Shown here: positions 11,021 to 20,923 of the stretch, one piece after another
Layout of the letters: the number at the start of each line of letters is the position of its first letter
How positions within the stretch are numbered: the stretch's first letter is position 1
Assembly: GCA_035578175.1 (NCBI GenBank)
Contig: JAQMRL010000012.1
Coordinates: forward strand, 24,977,460-25,041,459
Length of the DNA stretch: 64,000 nucleotides
Source: Catonia carolina
Lineage: Eukaryota; Arthropoda; Insecta; Hemiptera; Achilidae
Reading direction: 5' to 3'
The notes under the pieces: generated by a model
Databases searched by the model: none
Told to the model about the DNA's origin: nothing
The model's input: only the letters and a program-made list of their open reading frames with translations
Made by a program: the position numbers and the translations under genes

Positions 11021-11861
11021 AGAAAATTATTATTCTATTGTAATGATATTTTAAAACGTTTTTTAACGTTTGGAGACCCGAAGCGATGGAACCGTTTCTG
11101 CTCCAATGGTTACAATAACGTTCAAAGAGTTTTTACAATGATGAAATAAAATGCTCCCAAGCCGATGGTAAAAATGCATTTCTAGGGTGGCAGAGGATAT
11201 AAATAATAATAATAATAACAATATATGTTTGTAAGCTTAATTAAATAAAGTTAGACTTTTTTTACAAACGACCTGTTTAAAATCGATACACCCTCGTAAA
11301 TCGGACTTTTGTTATCTCCTATTGCACACTCGAATAACGTATACTACACACCATTATAAAAACTGTAACCAAGTTGAATCCTAAGTTACAATAAAGTAGT
11401 TGTCTTCGGTGTTTTTTTTTTGTTTAAGTTTTCTTGAACTTGCAACGAAAAGAGATATGCACTTTATTTAAATCTGTTGTCAGAAAAGAACAATTTTACA
11501 AGGATGTAAAGGCTGTTTGTAAACAGCCTGTTTTAGAAGGCAATTGAAAATGTATCATTTATTGTTATTATTATTATTATTACTGGAATGTTTAATCTTT
11601 CAACCTGACGTAAAACCTAAACATTTTCAACTGATATCACAGCCTACCATCTCAAAGAAAGCTTTGAGGTATGACAGCAAAACTTGAGACCATAATTTAA
11701 AATTTAAATGTAAATGTAGTTTGGTTGATAAAAATCAAATACTCTGAAACTATTAATTGTTGCACAAATGTTGTTTTATTCAGAGTATCAAAATTTAAAG
11801 AAAATTTGTGACAATTAAGATTTCTAAATTTTGAAAAAAACATGATTTGCTTTTGTTGTTT
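11021..11861. other. Spacer with A+T trinucleotide tracts
   Basis: Contains (AAT)n at about 11203-11217 and (ATT)n at about 11563-11581, typical of RTE/SINE tails, but I cannot delimit an element. No gene seen. Confidence 0.4.
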
Positions 11862-12000
11862 TTTTTTTGCTTTTACGGCCTCGTTGGACTACTTGAATCA
11901 AATTTAGAAATCCTTCTTGGTTTGGTTTTACGTTTCTTGGTTTGGTTTTGATTCTTACGTTTCTTCCAATAATTCTTCATGTTTTGGGATCTGATCTGTC
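11862..12000 (-). pseudogene. LINE family A2, extreme 3' remnant
   Basis: The minus strand reads MKNYWKKRKNQNQTKKRKT then PRRISKFDSSSP. It matches in pattern the basic tail RMKKYWQERNEK at the end of the A2 element at 13750-15188. Confidence 0.5.
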
Positions 12001-12171
12001 TGATTTTATCTGTACAAATCATTGACGACGGAGCTCGAGTTTTGTATTTGTAGTGTCACACAGTTGTTTTGAATGTATGAAAGTTTAGAATTGTCTACTG
12101 CTGCGCTGCAGCATTTCTTGTCCCCTTCTATACCTACCAAGTTGAAAGGAATTGCTGCTGCATTTTAGAGG

Positions 12172-12175
12172 GAAG

Positions 12176-12248
<73 letters not shown>

Positions 12249-12683
12249 TGAACAAAATATCTCAAGAACAGAACTTAGTACAAAATTGAAACGTAAGTTA
12301 GATACCACTAGAGGACTCGACACAAACATTTTCATCAAAATCTGTCAACCGAAAGTAGTAGTTTCTTCGTGTCATTTTTCAATTTTTGCGATTTTCTCAA
12401 AAACGGCCCCTATGATTTTTTTTAAATCGCCTCATTTAATACATTTTTTATGCTTAATATTTTTTATGCTGAAATTCTTTTCGCGAGTGAATTATTACGC
12501 CAAACTGTGCTTAATTTTCATTTTGAATTATTCACTCATGATTAAAATGAGGTTATGTTTTTTGAGACTAATAAAATTTTCTTGTTTATTTCTAATGTTT
12601 CATTAGTAATATTAGGTTATATTGTTCATTATTTGTATTGGGAAGAGAAAGTTGTGTGAGTGTTTCTTTCACGCCATATTTGT
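12172..12683 (+). mobile_element. Family H copy, 5'-truncated at the microsatellite
   Basis: Starts in the long TG/CG/TG tract, then GAACAAAATATCTCAAGAAC and the following H blocks to GGGAAGAGAAAGTTGTGTGA. The 3' hairpin is disturbed by a 4-bp insertion (GTGTTTCTTTCACGCC). The first internal repeat is deleted. The 142-codon reading frame here is microsatellite plus H, not a gene. Confidence 0.8.
12176..12250. repeat. 75-bp alternating purine-pyrimidine tract, (TG)n(CG)n(TG)n
   Basis: An uninterrupted RY-alternating run with a central (CG) block of about 16 bp between TG arms. It forms the 5' edge of the H copy. Tracts of this composition are classic Z-DNA formers. Confidence 0.9.
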
Positions 12684-12879
12684 TTGTTAAATTATCGTAA
12701 TTTATTTTTAACAGTATAAATACAACCAGCAAAAAATTATACCGTATGTGTCAGTTAAAAAAGAAACAAAATGGCAATGATAGCTCACAAGATAACGAAA
12801 ACGTTTTTAAACTTTAATTTCATATATTTGTACACGTAATTACTGTCATAGTTGTGATAAAAGACCATGTCTCTACTCC

Positions 12880-13050
12880 ATCGGCGTTTTAGTTGTCTTA
12901 TCGGCTTAGTTTCTTACAAAACTTTTTTCACCCAATCTACACAGATGTCCGTTAAATGTTAGTTATCTTCGTCTAATCGTTCGTTTTCCTAGTGCAGTTT
13001 TTCTCGACCTCGTTACCTATAGTCTTGTCCGACTACTATTTTACGGGTAA
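12880..13050 (-). pseudogene. LINE family A1 remnant
   Basis: Word-level match to the other minus-strand A1 pieces (ACACAGATGTCCGTTAAATG, TAATCGTTCGTTTTCC, CTCGACCTCGTTACC). It corresponds to the region around YGHLYRMDD. Heavily decayed. Confidence 0.55.
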
Positions 13051-13635
13051 TTGAAGGTTAACCTATAAAAGGAAAGAAAATATTTTTTCGATAAAAATAC
13101 ATAATAAACTTTTTTTATAGAGTGAAATGAAAGTATTAAGTTAATATTAGGCCTTTATGAAAAGTTAATAAAAAGTTTTGGTTATAACGAACGAATTCAT
13201 TAAACAGTTACTAAAATATTGTTATAACGCCTTAATAGGCACGTTAAACTCAACCGTTAGCCAGATACGTTTATAATCGCGTTAATGTTACTTAATCCCC
13301 GGCAATTAAACGCTGTCAACTAGTATCTGACCTTTCTTTCTACTGCCAAGATAATCCTATATTATTTTAAACTTCTTTTATAAAGCCAATTTTATAAAAG
13401 CATTTTTCACAGACATTTGTTGGCGTTAACATTTTCATAATCACATAACTCGTTAACGAGTAGAACTAAACTTTTAATTTTAGTACAGCTAAAGTAAATT
13501 TTTAATTAAATAATAAGTACCCATCCATTATTTAGGTACAGTCGGACCTCTCTAATTCCGATTTTAAAAAGACTGATGTATTTTTACGATTTAGATTTAG
13601 ATTTACAGAGGTAAAAATATTGATTAAAACTAAAA
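13051..13635. other. AT-rich spacer
   Basis: No feature supported. Confidence 0.45.
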
Positions 13636-13749
13636 AAAAAATCTCGTGTGGAAACCTCACGCGTTTTTCTCTTACCAATATAAATAATGAGCAATTACGA
13701 TTACCTTCTCTTATAAAGCGTATAAATAATATAATAAATTAGGCGATTT

Positions 13750-15188
13750 GGCCGTAATTGATTCCGGCATCTTTTACAATAATTAAAATAATTTACAACA
13801 AAATTAAAGATCAACTAGATCTGGAATTAGGAGAATACCAAGGAGGTTTTAGACCCTGGTGAAGCTGCTCCGACCAAATATTAACTTTAAAATTAATCAT
13901 GCAATATTACAAGAAACGATGCAAACAACTGGTACTTTCTTTGATTTCAAAAAAGCTTATGATAGTATCCATAGACCATCTTTACTAAAACTTTTAAGGC
14001 ATTTGGGTCTCCACCCAAAATTGATCAAAATGATTGAATTAACTTTACCAAACACAAAATCCAAAATTAAATTTAGAGGAGAACTTTCCGAAGCATTCGA
14101 AATAAAAACAGGGTTGAGACAGGGCGACGGACTTTCTCCGATACTCTTTAACTGTGCTCTAGAATTTATTATTAGGAAATGGAGAGAAACTAATCCTGAA
14201 AACATTCAAGTTGGTCATCCTAGAGATAACATCAAACTTAACTGCCTAGGTTTCGCAGATGACTTGGTTTTCCTTGCAAACGAAGTTGAAGAAACACGAC
14301 AACAAATAACATCTATAGAAGAAATTGCAGGAGGGATTGAATTGAAAATTTCTTACGAAAAAACGAAATTTATGATGATCAACCGGTTATGTATAAACAA
14401 AATAAATATTAATGGAAATCCTATCGACATTGTAGAGAGTATTAAATATCTTGGAGAAACAATCACATATAATCTTAATGAAAAGGCTGCATGGAATGAG
14501 AGAATTTCTAAACTTTCCAAAGGACAGCAAATTACTAAAAACACTTACAACAAAAAAATGTCTTTCCATTCACACATAACTTAAACACTACAAAGCAGTT
14601 CTAAGATCACAGGCAATATACGGCAGTGAAACCCTCTTCAGTATTGATAGAAACGGAATAAAAGAAACAATCATAAAAATAGAAAGAAGGATTCTTAGAA
14701 CCTGCATAAACAAAAAACACACAGTTGACAACCAGCACAGACTTTTACCATGAGAACAAATCTATAAAGAAATAGAACCAATCACTGATGCAATGCGCAA
14801 AAAGAGAATTTCTTTCTTTTCGCATATCCTCAGAACTCCAGAAAACCGATTATTAAGAAACATTGTAGAAAAATTCATGTGTGCAAAAACGGAAGGAGCT
14901 ACAATTCTTAGGCTTGAAGAAATAAAAAAAGGCAGAACAGAACTAAATCTAACAATTGCTGATGTCAAAGATCGCACACCGGTTTACAAAGAAACAATTA
15001 AAGACAAAACAAAATTTTATCAGTAAGAACAATTAAACGAAAAGAATAGGTTTGTTCAGACGAATTGAGAAAAGCAAGATCCGACAGAATGAAAAAGTAT
15101 TGGCAAGAAAGAAATGAAAAGTAAATAAACTGCCGAAGAAAAAGAACTAACCAAAGAGACTTAAGTGATCCTTTGTGGTCATAAAAAA
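13750..15188 (+). mobile_element. LINE family A2, 5'-truncated insertion with 14-bp TSD
   Basis: AAATTAGGCGATTT occurs at 13736-13749 and again at 15189-15202, directly flanking the insert. The insert begins part-way through a reverse-transcriptase ORF and ends GTGGTCATAAAAAAAA. This is a standard target-primed insertion of about 1.44 kb into an H copy. The 1-2 As next to the tail make the TSD length uncertain by that much. Confidence 0.85.
13795..15124 (+). pseudogene. Non-LTR retrotransposon reverse transcriptase (RVT_1), broken
   Basis: Before 13940 one frame reads LGEYQGGFRPW, a stop, then SCSDQILTLKLIMQYYKKRC. A frameshift follows, then a 241-codon frame to 14581. That frame shows FFDFKKAYDSI (motif A, catalytic Asp), GLRQGDGLSPILFN (motif B), CLGFADDLVFLA (motif C, FADD) and KYLGETITYN. 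After a stop the match continues through KAVLRSQAIYGSETLFSID to IRKKRISFFSHIL in another frame (14793-15026) and a basic end RMKKYWQERNEK. Catalytic residues are intact, but stops and frameshifts prevent function. The endonuclease and 5' half are absent. Clade unassigned. Confidence 0.85.
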
Positions 15189-15520
15189 AAATTAGGCGAT
15201 TTAAAAACAAATCGTAGGAGCCGTTTTTGAGAAATCGCTAAAAGTGAAAAAACCACGAATAAACTACTACTTCTCGTTGAGAGATTTCGATGGAAACTTT
15301 TGTCTCGGATTTCCTTGTTGTACTAACTTAAGTTTTAAGTTTCAACTTCGTACGCAACTACGTTCTTAAGATAGTTTGTTCAGAAACATACACTCGCACA
15401 TACAGACACGCTCACTCGACACACATGTTATCCGGAAAATGCATATTTTCTGGGTTCAAGGGGTCTAAAAATCGCACGTATTTTCGGTGCATTAAATTTT
15501 ACAAAATCGACATGAAAATA

Positions 15521-16164
15521 ACTTAAGTAGTTCGTAATTACTTCAAAAATGGTTAGAGTAACAGGTTGTTTTTTTTTTTTTTTGGTGCTTTCATTTCATT
15601 GTAACAATAGTGTATTTTTTGCATCAAGGGTGTTGATATAGGACAGTGAATTGTAATGTATTTGATGTTTTTCTAAGAAAAGATTCTTTTTCTTTTGATT
15701 TCTTCTACAAAGATGCCTGAACAACGGCGAAGGATCTTCATTTTAAGAAACTGTTAAACCACAGGTATAAAATAAGTTAGCGCCTTTATTGACAGCTAAT
15801 CAATACTTGAATCGTTATAGGTAAGTGTAGGACTCTTCAAAATACTGTCGTTGAGAGATCGGTTCTGAAGTTACCTACGTTAATTTTGTGAATTCAGGTG
15901 GTAATAAGTGTTTGTGAACAGGTAATCGTTTTTGTTCTTGAAAACAGTACATCTTTTTTAGTCAAGTTGGTTAAAGCTTAAATTTTTTAATTTATTTACT
16001 TTATGTAATAAATTTAATTTATATTATTTTATTTGTTAGTCGGCTAAGTTGATCATTAATTTGTAGTTAATAATTGTCAAAAATTAATTGTATCCTGATA
16101 AGTTGTTATAAGTTCTGTATTATGTATATACTCGTATATTAAACCCAGATCCAGAACGAACCTA
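15521..16164. other. AT-rich spacer
   Basis: No gene seen. A T15 run lies near 15568-15583. Confidence 0.45.
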
Positions 16165-16953
16165 GGATTAAGTATTAACAATATAAAATAAAAAACATTA
16201 AATAATTTTAATGATGAGTGAATGATACAAATTGAAAATCAACCTCTGTAGAACTTAGAGATACGAAAAGTCACTAATCTCTGGAGAAAAATATGCTAAA
16301 AATTGTACGTCTCTTAATTTACCTTTAGCATTGATCATGTACATTTTGTCTTTAAATGCATACTAAGGCCCCAATCTTAAAAAATCCCGTTTTTACCAAT
16401 TTTGATGAGAAAAAAATAGAACATCTTATTGACGCTAAATTAGTCCTAAGTGTTGTAGAAATGAAACGTGTCGATTTTTAATTTGCCACAAATTTTATTA
16501 CGTATACAATTTTGCCTTAGGACTAACATATACACTAAAGGTCGTAACGTAAAAACGAAAAAAATTTCACTTAAGCACAAAACCTCCCAAAAATATAAGC
16601 AGATATGACAGATACTTTATCTTGTAGACTGTAGAGTATAAAAAATTTAGTAAATTAGGCTATTTAAAAAAGTACATTTTCTCGAATAAACTACTACCTC
16701 GGTTGACCGATTTTGATAAAAATGGTTATGTCTGGTGCTCTAGTAATACCTAATTTAATTTTTTAATTCAAATTTTTTTCCGTTCTTGATATATTTTTTC
16801 ACCCACAAACGAATCGTTAAAAACATGTTCTTTGGGTTCAGGGGACCTAAAAACGTGTTTTTCTGGTGAAAACTCGATTCTGTAAAATCGACGTGGAAAC
16901 AATAGGTCTACTTTTCGGCCAACATAATTCATATAGAGCAAGAGAAAGTTAAA
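16165..16953 (-). mobile_element. Family H copy lacking its 3' terminus
   Basis: Minus-strand H from GAGCAAGAGAAAGTTAAA (16938-16953) through both internal repeat blocks to GATGAGTGAATGATAC. The 3' hairpin is missing and the microsatellite is absent. Diverged. Confidence 0.75.
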
Positions 16954-17257
16954 ATGATAGCATCATAAACCTTATATTTTTATACAAGTAATTTAAAAGT
17001 AAATTTTCTTTGAAAAGAATTTATTTTTCTATTAGAATGAAAACAAGTTAAAAGAAAATAGTTTTCCACATCTCTAATGCGAGTCGGAAGTCATTAAATT
17101 ATCATTAAGATGGTATCAAATCTCCTTCGCAGAAGCGAAAGCGTTTTAATAGCTTTTAAATGATTAAGTAAATCTTATCTTAATCATTCATATTTTTTCA
17201 TATATATATTGATTTTTCTCTCTTGAAAAACATTTAAAAGTTTTAAGTCAACGTTCT

Positions 17258-18310
17258 TGTACGCTATTACTCAGTTGCCCAATAAGTGTTTTCCTACAGT
17301 ATTACTTTGCATTTTTTTACGGTAGCACTTCGCTGGGGTGAGCATATAGATAGGTTTTGTCAACGTCTAAGAAAACTTGTACATGTTTAAAAGCCTTCGA
17401 GTAATTTCAGATTTAAAAACATTAAAAATTGTTTACTACTCAGTTGCTCAATCAACGCTTTCCTACGAAATTGCTGCTTGGGGAGGAGAATAATATGACG
17501 CTCATGTAATGCCGCTTTTAAAAGTGCATATTACAGTACTGAAAGTAATAACCAAAAAACACCAACGCATTCAAGCTTATGAGCTCTTTAAGGATATTCA
17601 ACTACTGAATATTTGACAGCTTCATGCACGAGAAGTTCTTATCAAGCATTACGAAAACACTTTCCCTTTAACAATTCATCCCTACAATACCCGAAAAATG
17701 GACTAGTTTTTCTTTACAAAGCTTCTAACAAAGTTTAATAAAGGCAATCAAGTTATTTAGCTCCTAAATTTTTAAATTAAATGCTTATTGATATCGGATC
17801 TCTGCTGAACACCATAAAGTTTAAAAAGGTAGTCAGTCTGGGGTTGCTTAGTTAAAAACATGTTCTATGGGAGTCAGGGTTCATTACACACAAATGATAA
17901 CATGCACTAGGTTCCTCTCCATAAAGCTTCCATGGAGTTATACTAAAAGCAACCAAGTTATTTAGCTCCAAATTTTTTTAATTTAATGCCTGTTGATATC
18001 AGATATCTGCTGAACATTATAAAGTTTAAAAAGGCAGTCAGCCTGTGGTTGCTTAGTTAAAAACATGTTCTATGGGTTTAGGGTTCATTACACACAAATA
18101 TAACATTTAACATCAAACATAACAGCACTAAGTCCCTCTCTATAAAGCTTTCATCAAATTATTCTAAAGGCAATCAAGTTGTTTAGCTACTATACTTTTA
18201 AACATAATACCTTTTAATATCAGAAATCTGTTGAACATCATAAAGTTTAGAAAGGTATTCAGTCTGTGGTTGCTTAGGTAAGATAAACACGAGTTCTATT
18301 GGATTTTGAC
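17258..18310 (+). pseudogene. LINE family C, 3' end of reverse-transcriptase ORF
   Basis: Frames read LRWGEHIDRFCQRLRKLVHV, then a YYSVAQSTLSYEIAAWGGE block and QLHAREVLIKHYENTFPLTI, HPYNTRKMD. This is the C-terminal region of R1/Jockey/I-type LINE polyproteins. Many stops. A short duplicate of the YYSVAQ segment precedes it at about 17258-17310. The 3' end is tandemly repeated (next entry). A second copy is at 47160-47725. Confidence 0.7.
17742..18310 (+). repeat. Three tandem units (~205-220 bp) of the LINE C 3' end
   Basis: Units start near 17742, 17945 and 18167, each with GGCAATCAAGTTATTTAGCT or a close variant. Shared words are CTGCTGAACA, ATAAAGTTTAAAAAGG, TGGTTGCTTAGTTAAAAACA and CATTACACACAAAT. 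The third unit is partial. Each unit encodes the last part of the LINE C ORF and its 3' UTR. Confidence 0.85.
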
Positions 18311-18562
18311 TCCTTCTAATCCTAAACTGGTTCACTTATTTTACTTTTGAGCCATACAAACGGACTTGTGTCATAACGGGAAGCACTCATTAAGTCTGCC
18401 GTAGTACGTAGCTGTACCATTGTTGGGTGGGTTGATTACCTCCGCTCCATAACTATCAATTCGTGTAAATAGTATAATTGCATCAAGTAGTTTGCTTCTC
18501 TTACTGTAGTTTACATAATCTGTTACTTGGAAAGTAAAATGTATTAGTATTTCTGTTATTTG

Positions 18563-18632
18563 GGAAGGAGCGTATGACGCTCATACAATGCCGCTTTTAA
18601 GAGTGCAGAAAACAATATTAAAAATAATAGGC
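18563..18632 (+). pseudogene. LINE family C short fragment
   Basis: GGAAGGAGCGTATGACGCTC and GCCGCTTTTAAGAGTGCAGA match the AWGGAYDAHIMPLLRVQ segment. It is cut by the H copy starting at 18641. Confidence 0.6.
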
Positions 18633-18640
18633 TCAACAAA

Positions 18641-19146
18641 AATCTGGTGTGAAACACTCAAACGACTTTATCTTCCCATAGTTAATAATGAACAGTACGA
18701 CATTGGCTTAATCAATAGTAAACAATATAATATGAAAAATATAACCTAATTTTTATCATGAGAGAATGACGAAAATAAAATCCAACCTTTGTTCGATTTT
18801 AAAATACCGAAATCATTAACTGACCCTAAACTAGGCTCTAAAGAAAATATTATTGAAATAAAAGTTCTATTTATTAATTTTTTATAATTTAATTATACAC
18901 ACCTATTTTTTGTCGTAAAATGTATACTGAGGGCGGAATCTAAAACTATCTCAAGAACGGAATATTGATTCCGTTCTTGAGATAGTTAATTCATACTCAC
19001 ACCTACACACACATATAAATTACTGATTTTTTTCAGGGACCTGGAAATTTGTTTTTTTGTTTGAAAACTCGATTTTGGAAAATCGACATGAAAACAAAAA
19101 CAATACTATTGTTTCCTTCAATATTCATATAGGCCAGAGAAAGTAA
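18641..19146 (-). mobile_element. Family H copy with internal palindrome
   Basis: Complete minus-strand ends: TCTGGTGTGAAACACTCAAA on the left, AGGCCAGAGAAAGTAAA on the right. The middle is deleted, and at the junction sits a perfect palindrome at 18944-18987. It is the first member of an H cluster running to 20665. Confidence 0.85.
18944..18987. repeat. Perfect 20-bp hairpin with 4-nt loop
   Basis: Arms 18944-18963 and 18968-18987 are exact reverse complements (CTCAAGAACGGAAT core), with loop ATTG. Normal H contains this segment once, so one arm is a new inverted copy. Confidence 0.95.
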
Positions 19147-19147
19147 A

Positions 19148-19250
19148 AATTTGGTGTGATACACTCATACGACTTTCTCTTGCTAATGTAAATAATGAAC
19201 AATGTAGGCTCCTAAGCTATGAATCATGAAGTAAAATGAAAAACAACCTA
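19148..19250 (-). mobile_element. Family H 3' fragment
   Basis: TTTGGTGTGATACACTCATA, ACTTTCTCTTGCTAATG and AATGAAAAACAACCT. It lies directly between two other H copies. Confidence 0.75.
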
Positions 19251-19252
19251 TT

Positions 19253-19388
19253 TTTACTTTCTCTTGCTTATATATATAGGTAGGAAATTATTGTTTTCAT
19301 GTCGATTTTTCGAAATCGAGTTTTCACCGGATCTATACGTTTTCAGACCCCCTGAACCCAAAGAACATGTTTTTAGCGATTGGTCTGT

Positions 19389-19429
<41 letters not shown>

Positions 19430-20200
19430 TGTGTGTGAACAGAATATCTCAAGAACGGAACATCGTACGAACTTGAAACTTGAAGTTTAAGTTACATACC
19501 ACTACCGGACCCGACACGAACATTTTCATCAAAATCGGCCAACCGGAAGTAGTAGTTTATTCGTATAATTTTTCACTTTTTTGCAATTTTCTCAAAAACT
19601 GGTCCTACGATTTTTTTTAAAATCGCCTGGTTTACTCAATTTTTTATTCTCTACAAGATAGGGTAGGCGCCATGTTTGCTGAAATTCTGCGTGAGGCTGT
19701 TTTTACGTAAAAACATTTTCTTTTTAAGATTGCGGCTTTAATATGCATTTTAGCGCAAAACGTTATATAATAAAAGTTGTAGAGAATGTAAAATTCTACA
19801 ACTTTTACTTTAAACATTTTTTTGTATAACGCTTAGTTTAGCGGTAATTAGCAATTTTCTGTTTTTTTCTCACGAAAACGTGTGAAAAATAAATTTTTTT
19901 AAGATTTCGGCCTTCGAATGCATTTTACGACAAAAAAGTATTAAATAAAATTTATAGGAAATTAAGAGATCTACAACTTTTATTTAAAGCATTTTTTTGT
20001 AAAGTGCCTAGTTTAGCGTGAATGAGCGATTTTCCGTATTTTTAAGCTAAACTGAGGTCGATTTTAATTTTGCGTATTTCACTAATGTTTTTTGAGGTTA
20101 GTTTTTTGTTCATTTGTAATGTTTTAATACTAATGTTAGGTTTATTGTTAATTATTTGCATTGGCAAGAGAAAGTTGTGTGAGTGTTTCACACCAGATGT
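19253..20200 (+). mobile_element. Family H reference copy (HINE/DINE-1-like, Helentron-type, non-autonomous)
   Basis: This is the best-preserved copy (948 bp). The left end is ACTTTCTCTTGC at 19256-19267; the inverted copy GCAAGAGAAAGT is at 20164-20175. Next comes a hairpin at 20177-20193, stem GTGTGA/TCACAC with loop GTGTT, then CCAGAT. A TG microsatellite lies at about 19386-19436. Two diverged repeats, roughly 19723-19862 and 19897-20036, share GGCYTTNNNATGCATTTTA, CTACAACTTTTA and CTTAGTTTAGCG-type words. The first contains a 13-bp perfect stem (TAAAAGTTGTAGA at 19771-19783 with its complement at 19795-19807). There is no Rep/helicase or other ORF. Known Helentron-derived elements have short subterminal inverted repeats, a 3' hairpin, a microsatellite and T-rich targets, so I infer that class. 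A MITE is the alternative. Confidence 0.7.
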
Positions 20201-20383
20201 TTTTTATTTGTTTATTTAAAGTCGCATTAACAGCTTGATCATTAGCGATTAATGTGCGTTAAGAAACTAACGATTGGCTTTGGACGTGACAATTTCAAGG
20301 TTCTCGCCGGGAATCGAACCCGGTACCTCCATTTAGCAGCCTAGCGCGCTAACCACTACGCCATGGAGGTGGCCATAACCTAA
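20201..20383 (-). mobile_element. S3 tRNA-derived SINE
   Basis: On the minus strand, TGGCGTAGTGG (A box, 20353-20363) and GGTTCGATTCC (B box, 20310-20320) are spaced as in a tRNA. They are followed by a non-tRNA body of about 100 bp and an AT-rich tail (TTTAAATAAACAAATAAAAA). The acceptor and anticodon stems do not pair well, so it is not a working tRNA. It sits between two H copies. Confidence 0.75.
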
Positions 20384-20665
20384 TTTTAATCATGAATGAA
20401 TAATGCTTAATGAAAATCAACCTTTGTTCGAAATAAAAAGACGAAAATATCGATCGACGTTAAGTTAGCTCTGAAGAAAAAATCATGAAAAAGAGTTTTA
20501 TGATTTTTAATTTTATATAACTTTTTTGTATACTTTGCCGTGAAATGCATACTGAGGCCATAATCTATAAAACTCCTTTTATTACGGATTTGATCAAAAA
20601 AATTCAGAAAAACATTAATTTACGCTTAATTAAGTGTTAATTTTTTATAAATTTTCTTATACAAT
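20384..20665 (-). mobile_element. Family H fragment without 3' terminus
   Basis: ATAACCTAATTTTAATCATG, GAAAATCAACCTTTGTTCG, GAAATGCATACTGAGGCC and following H words. The missing 3' end lies on the S3 side. Confidence 0.75.
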
Positions 20666-20782
20666 AAAAAAAATTTATTACATTTTGGAAAATAGAATTA
20701 CAGAGTAACAAAATAATTAACACTACGAATAATATGAAAGAATATCCGGAAAATTATTTATCATTAAAAAGGAATGAAAGAA

Positions 20783-20920
20783 TTAGTTAATAGGAATTCC
20801 GTCTGGAGCGCTGACATATTCAATTCCACCCTTTCCATGAATGTACCCCTCCACGTTTACACCAACAAAACGATACTCAACGAGTTCCACGGTGTCTCCC
20901 GTCGACGATTCAGTATGCGC
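20783..20920 (-). other. Possible coding exon or exon relic (45 codons)
   Basis: On the minus strand a frame bounded by TAA (20921-20923) and ending at TAA (20783-20785) reads AHTESSTGDTVELVEYRF then VGVNVEGYIHGKGGIEYVS and APDGIPIN. It has less low-complexity composition and higher GC than its surroundings, and resembles none of the transposon proteins here. It has no Met start, so it would have to be a terminal exon. I cannot assign a family. It could be chance or a processed relic. Confidence 0.3.
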
Positions 20921-20923
20921 TTA

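Larger units (their letters stand above)
13636..15520 (-). mobile_element. Family H copy split by a LINE A2 insertion
   Basis: The H 3' end (CTCGTGTGGAAACCTCACGC, TTTCTCTTACCAATATAAAT) lies at 13636-13749. The H 5' half resumes at 15203 (AAATCGTAGGAGCCG through CACATACAGACACG to CATATTTTCTGGG) and fades near 15520. The two halves are joined by a 14-bp duplication around the LINE. H itself already lacked its central repeats. Confidence 0.8.

Noticed and set aside
12178..12606. 142-codon frame starting with Cys-Val repeats
   Set aside because: It is the H microsatellite read as protein followed by H noncoding sequence also found in other copies without an open frame.
17742..18310. CRISPR-like array
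   Set aside because: Three ~210-bp units that match the LINE C 3' end; wrong size and organism type.
20295..20370. Functional tRNA gene on the minus strand
   Set aside because: A and B boxes are good, but acceptor and anticodon stems do not pair and a SINE body with an AT tail follows; called S3 SINE.
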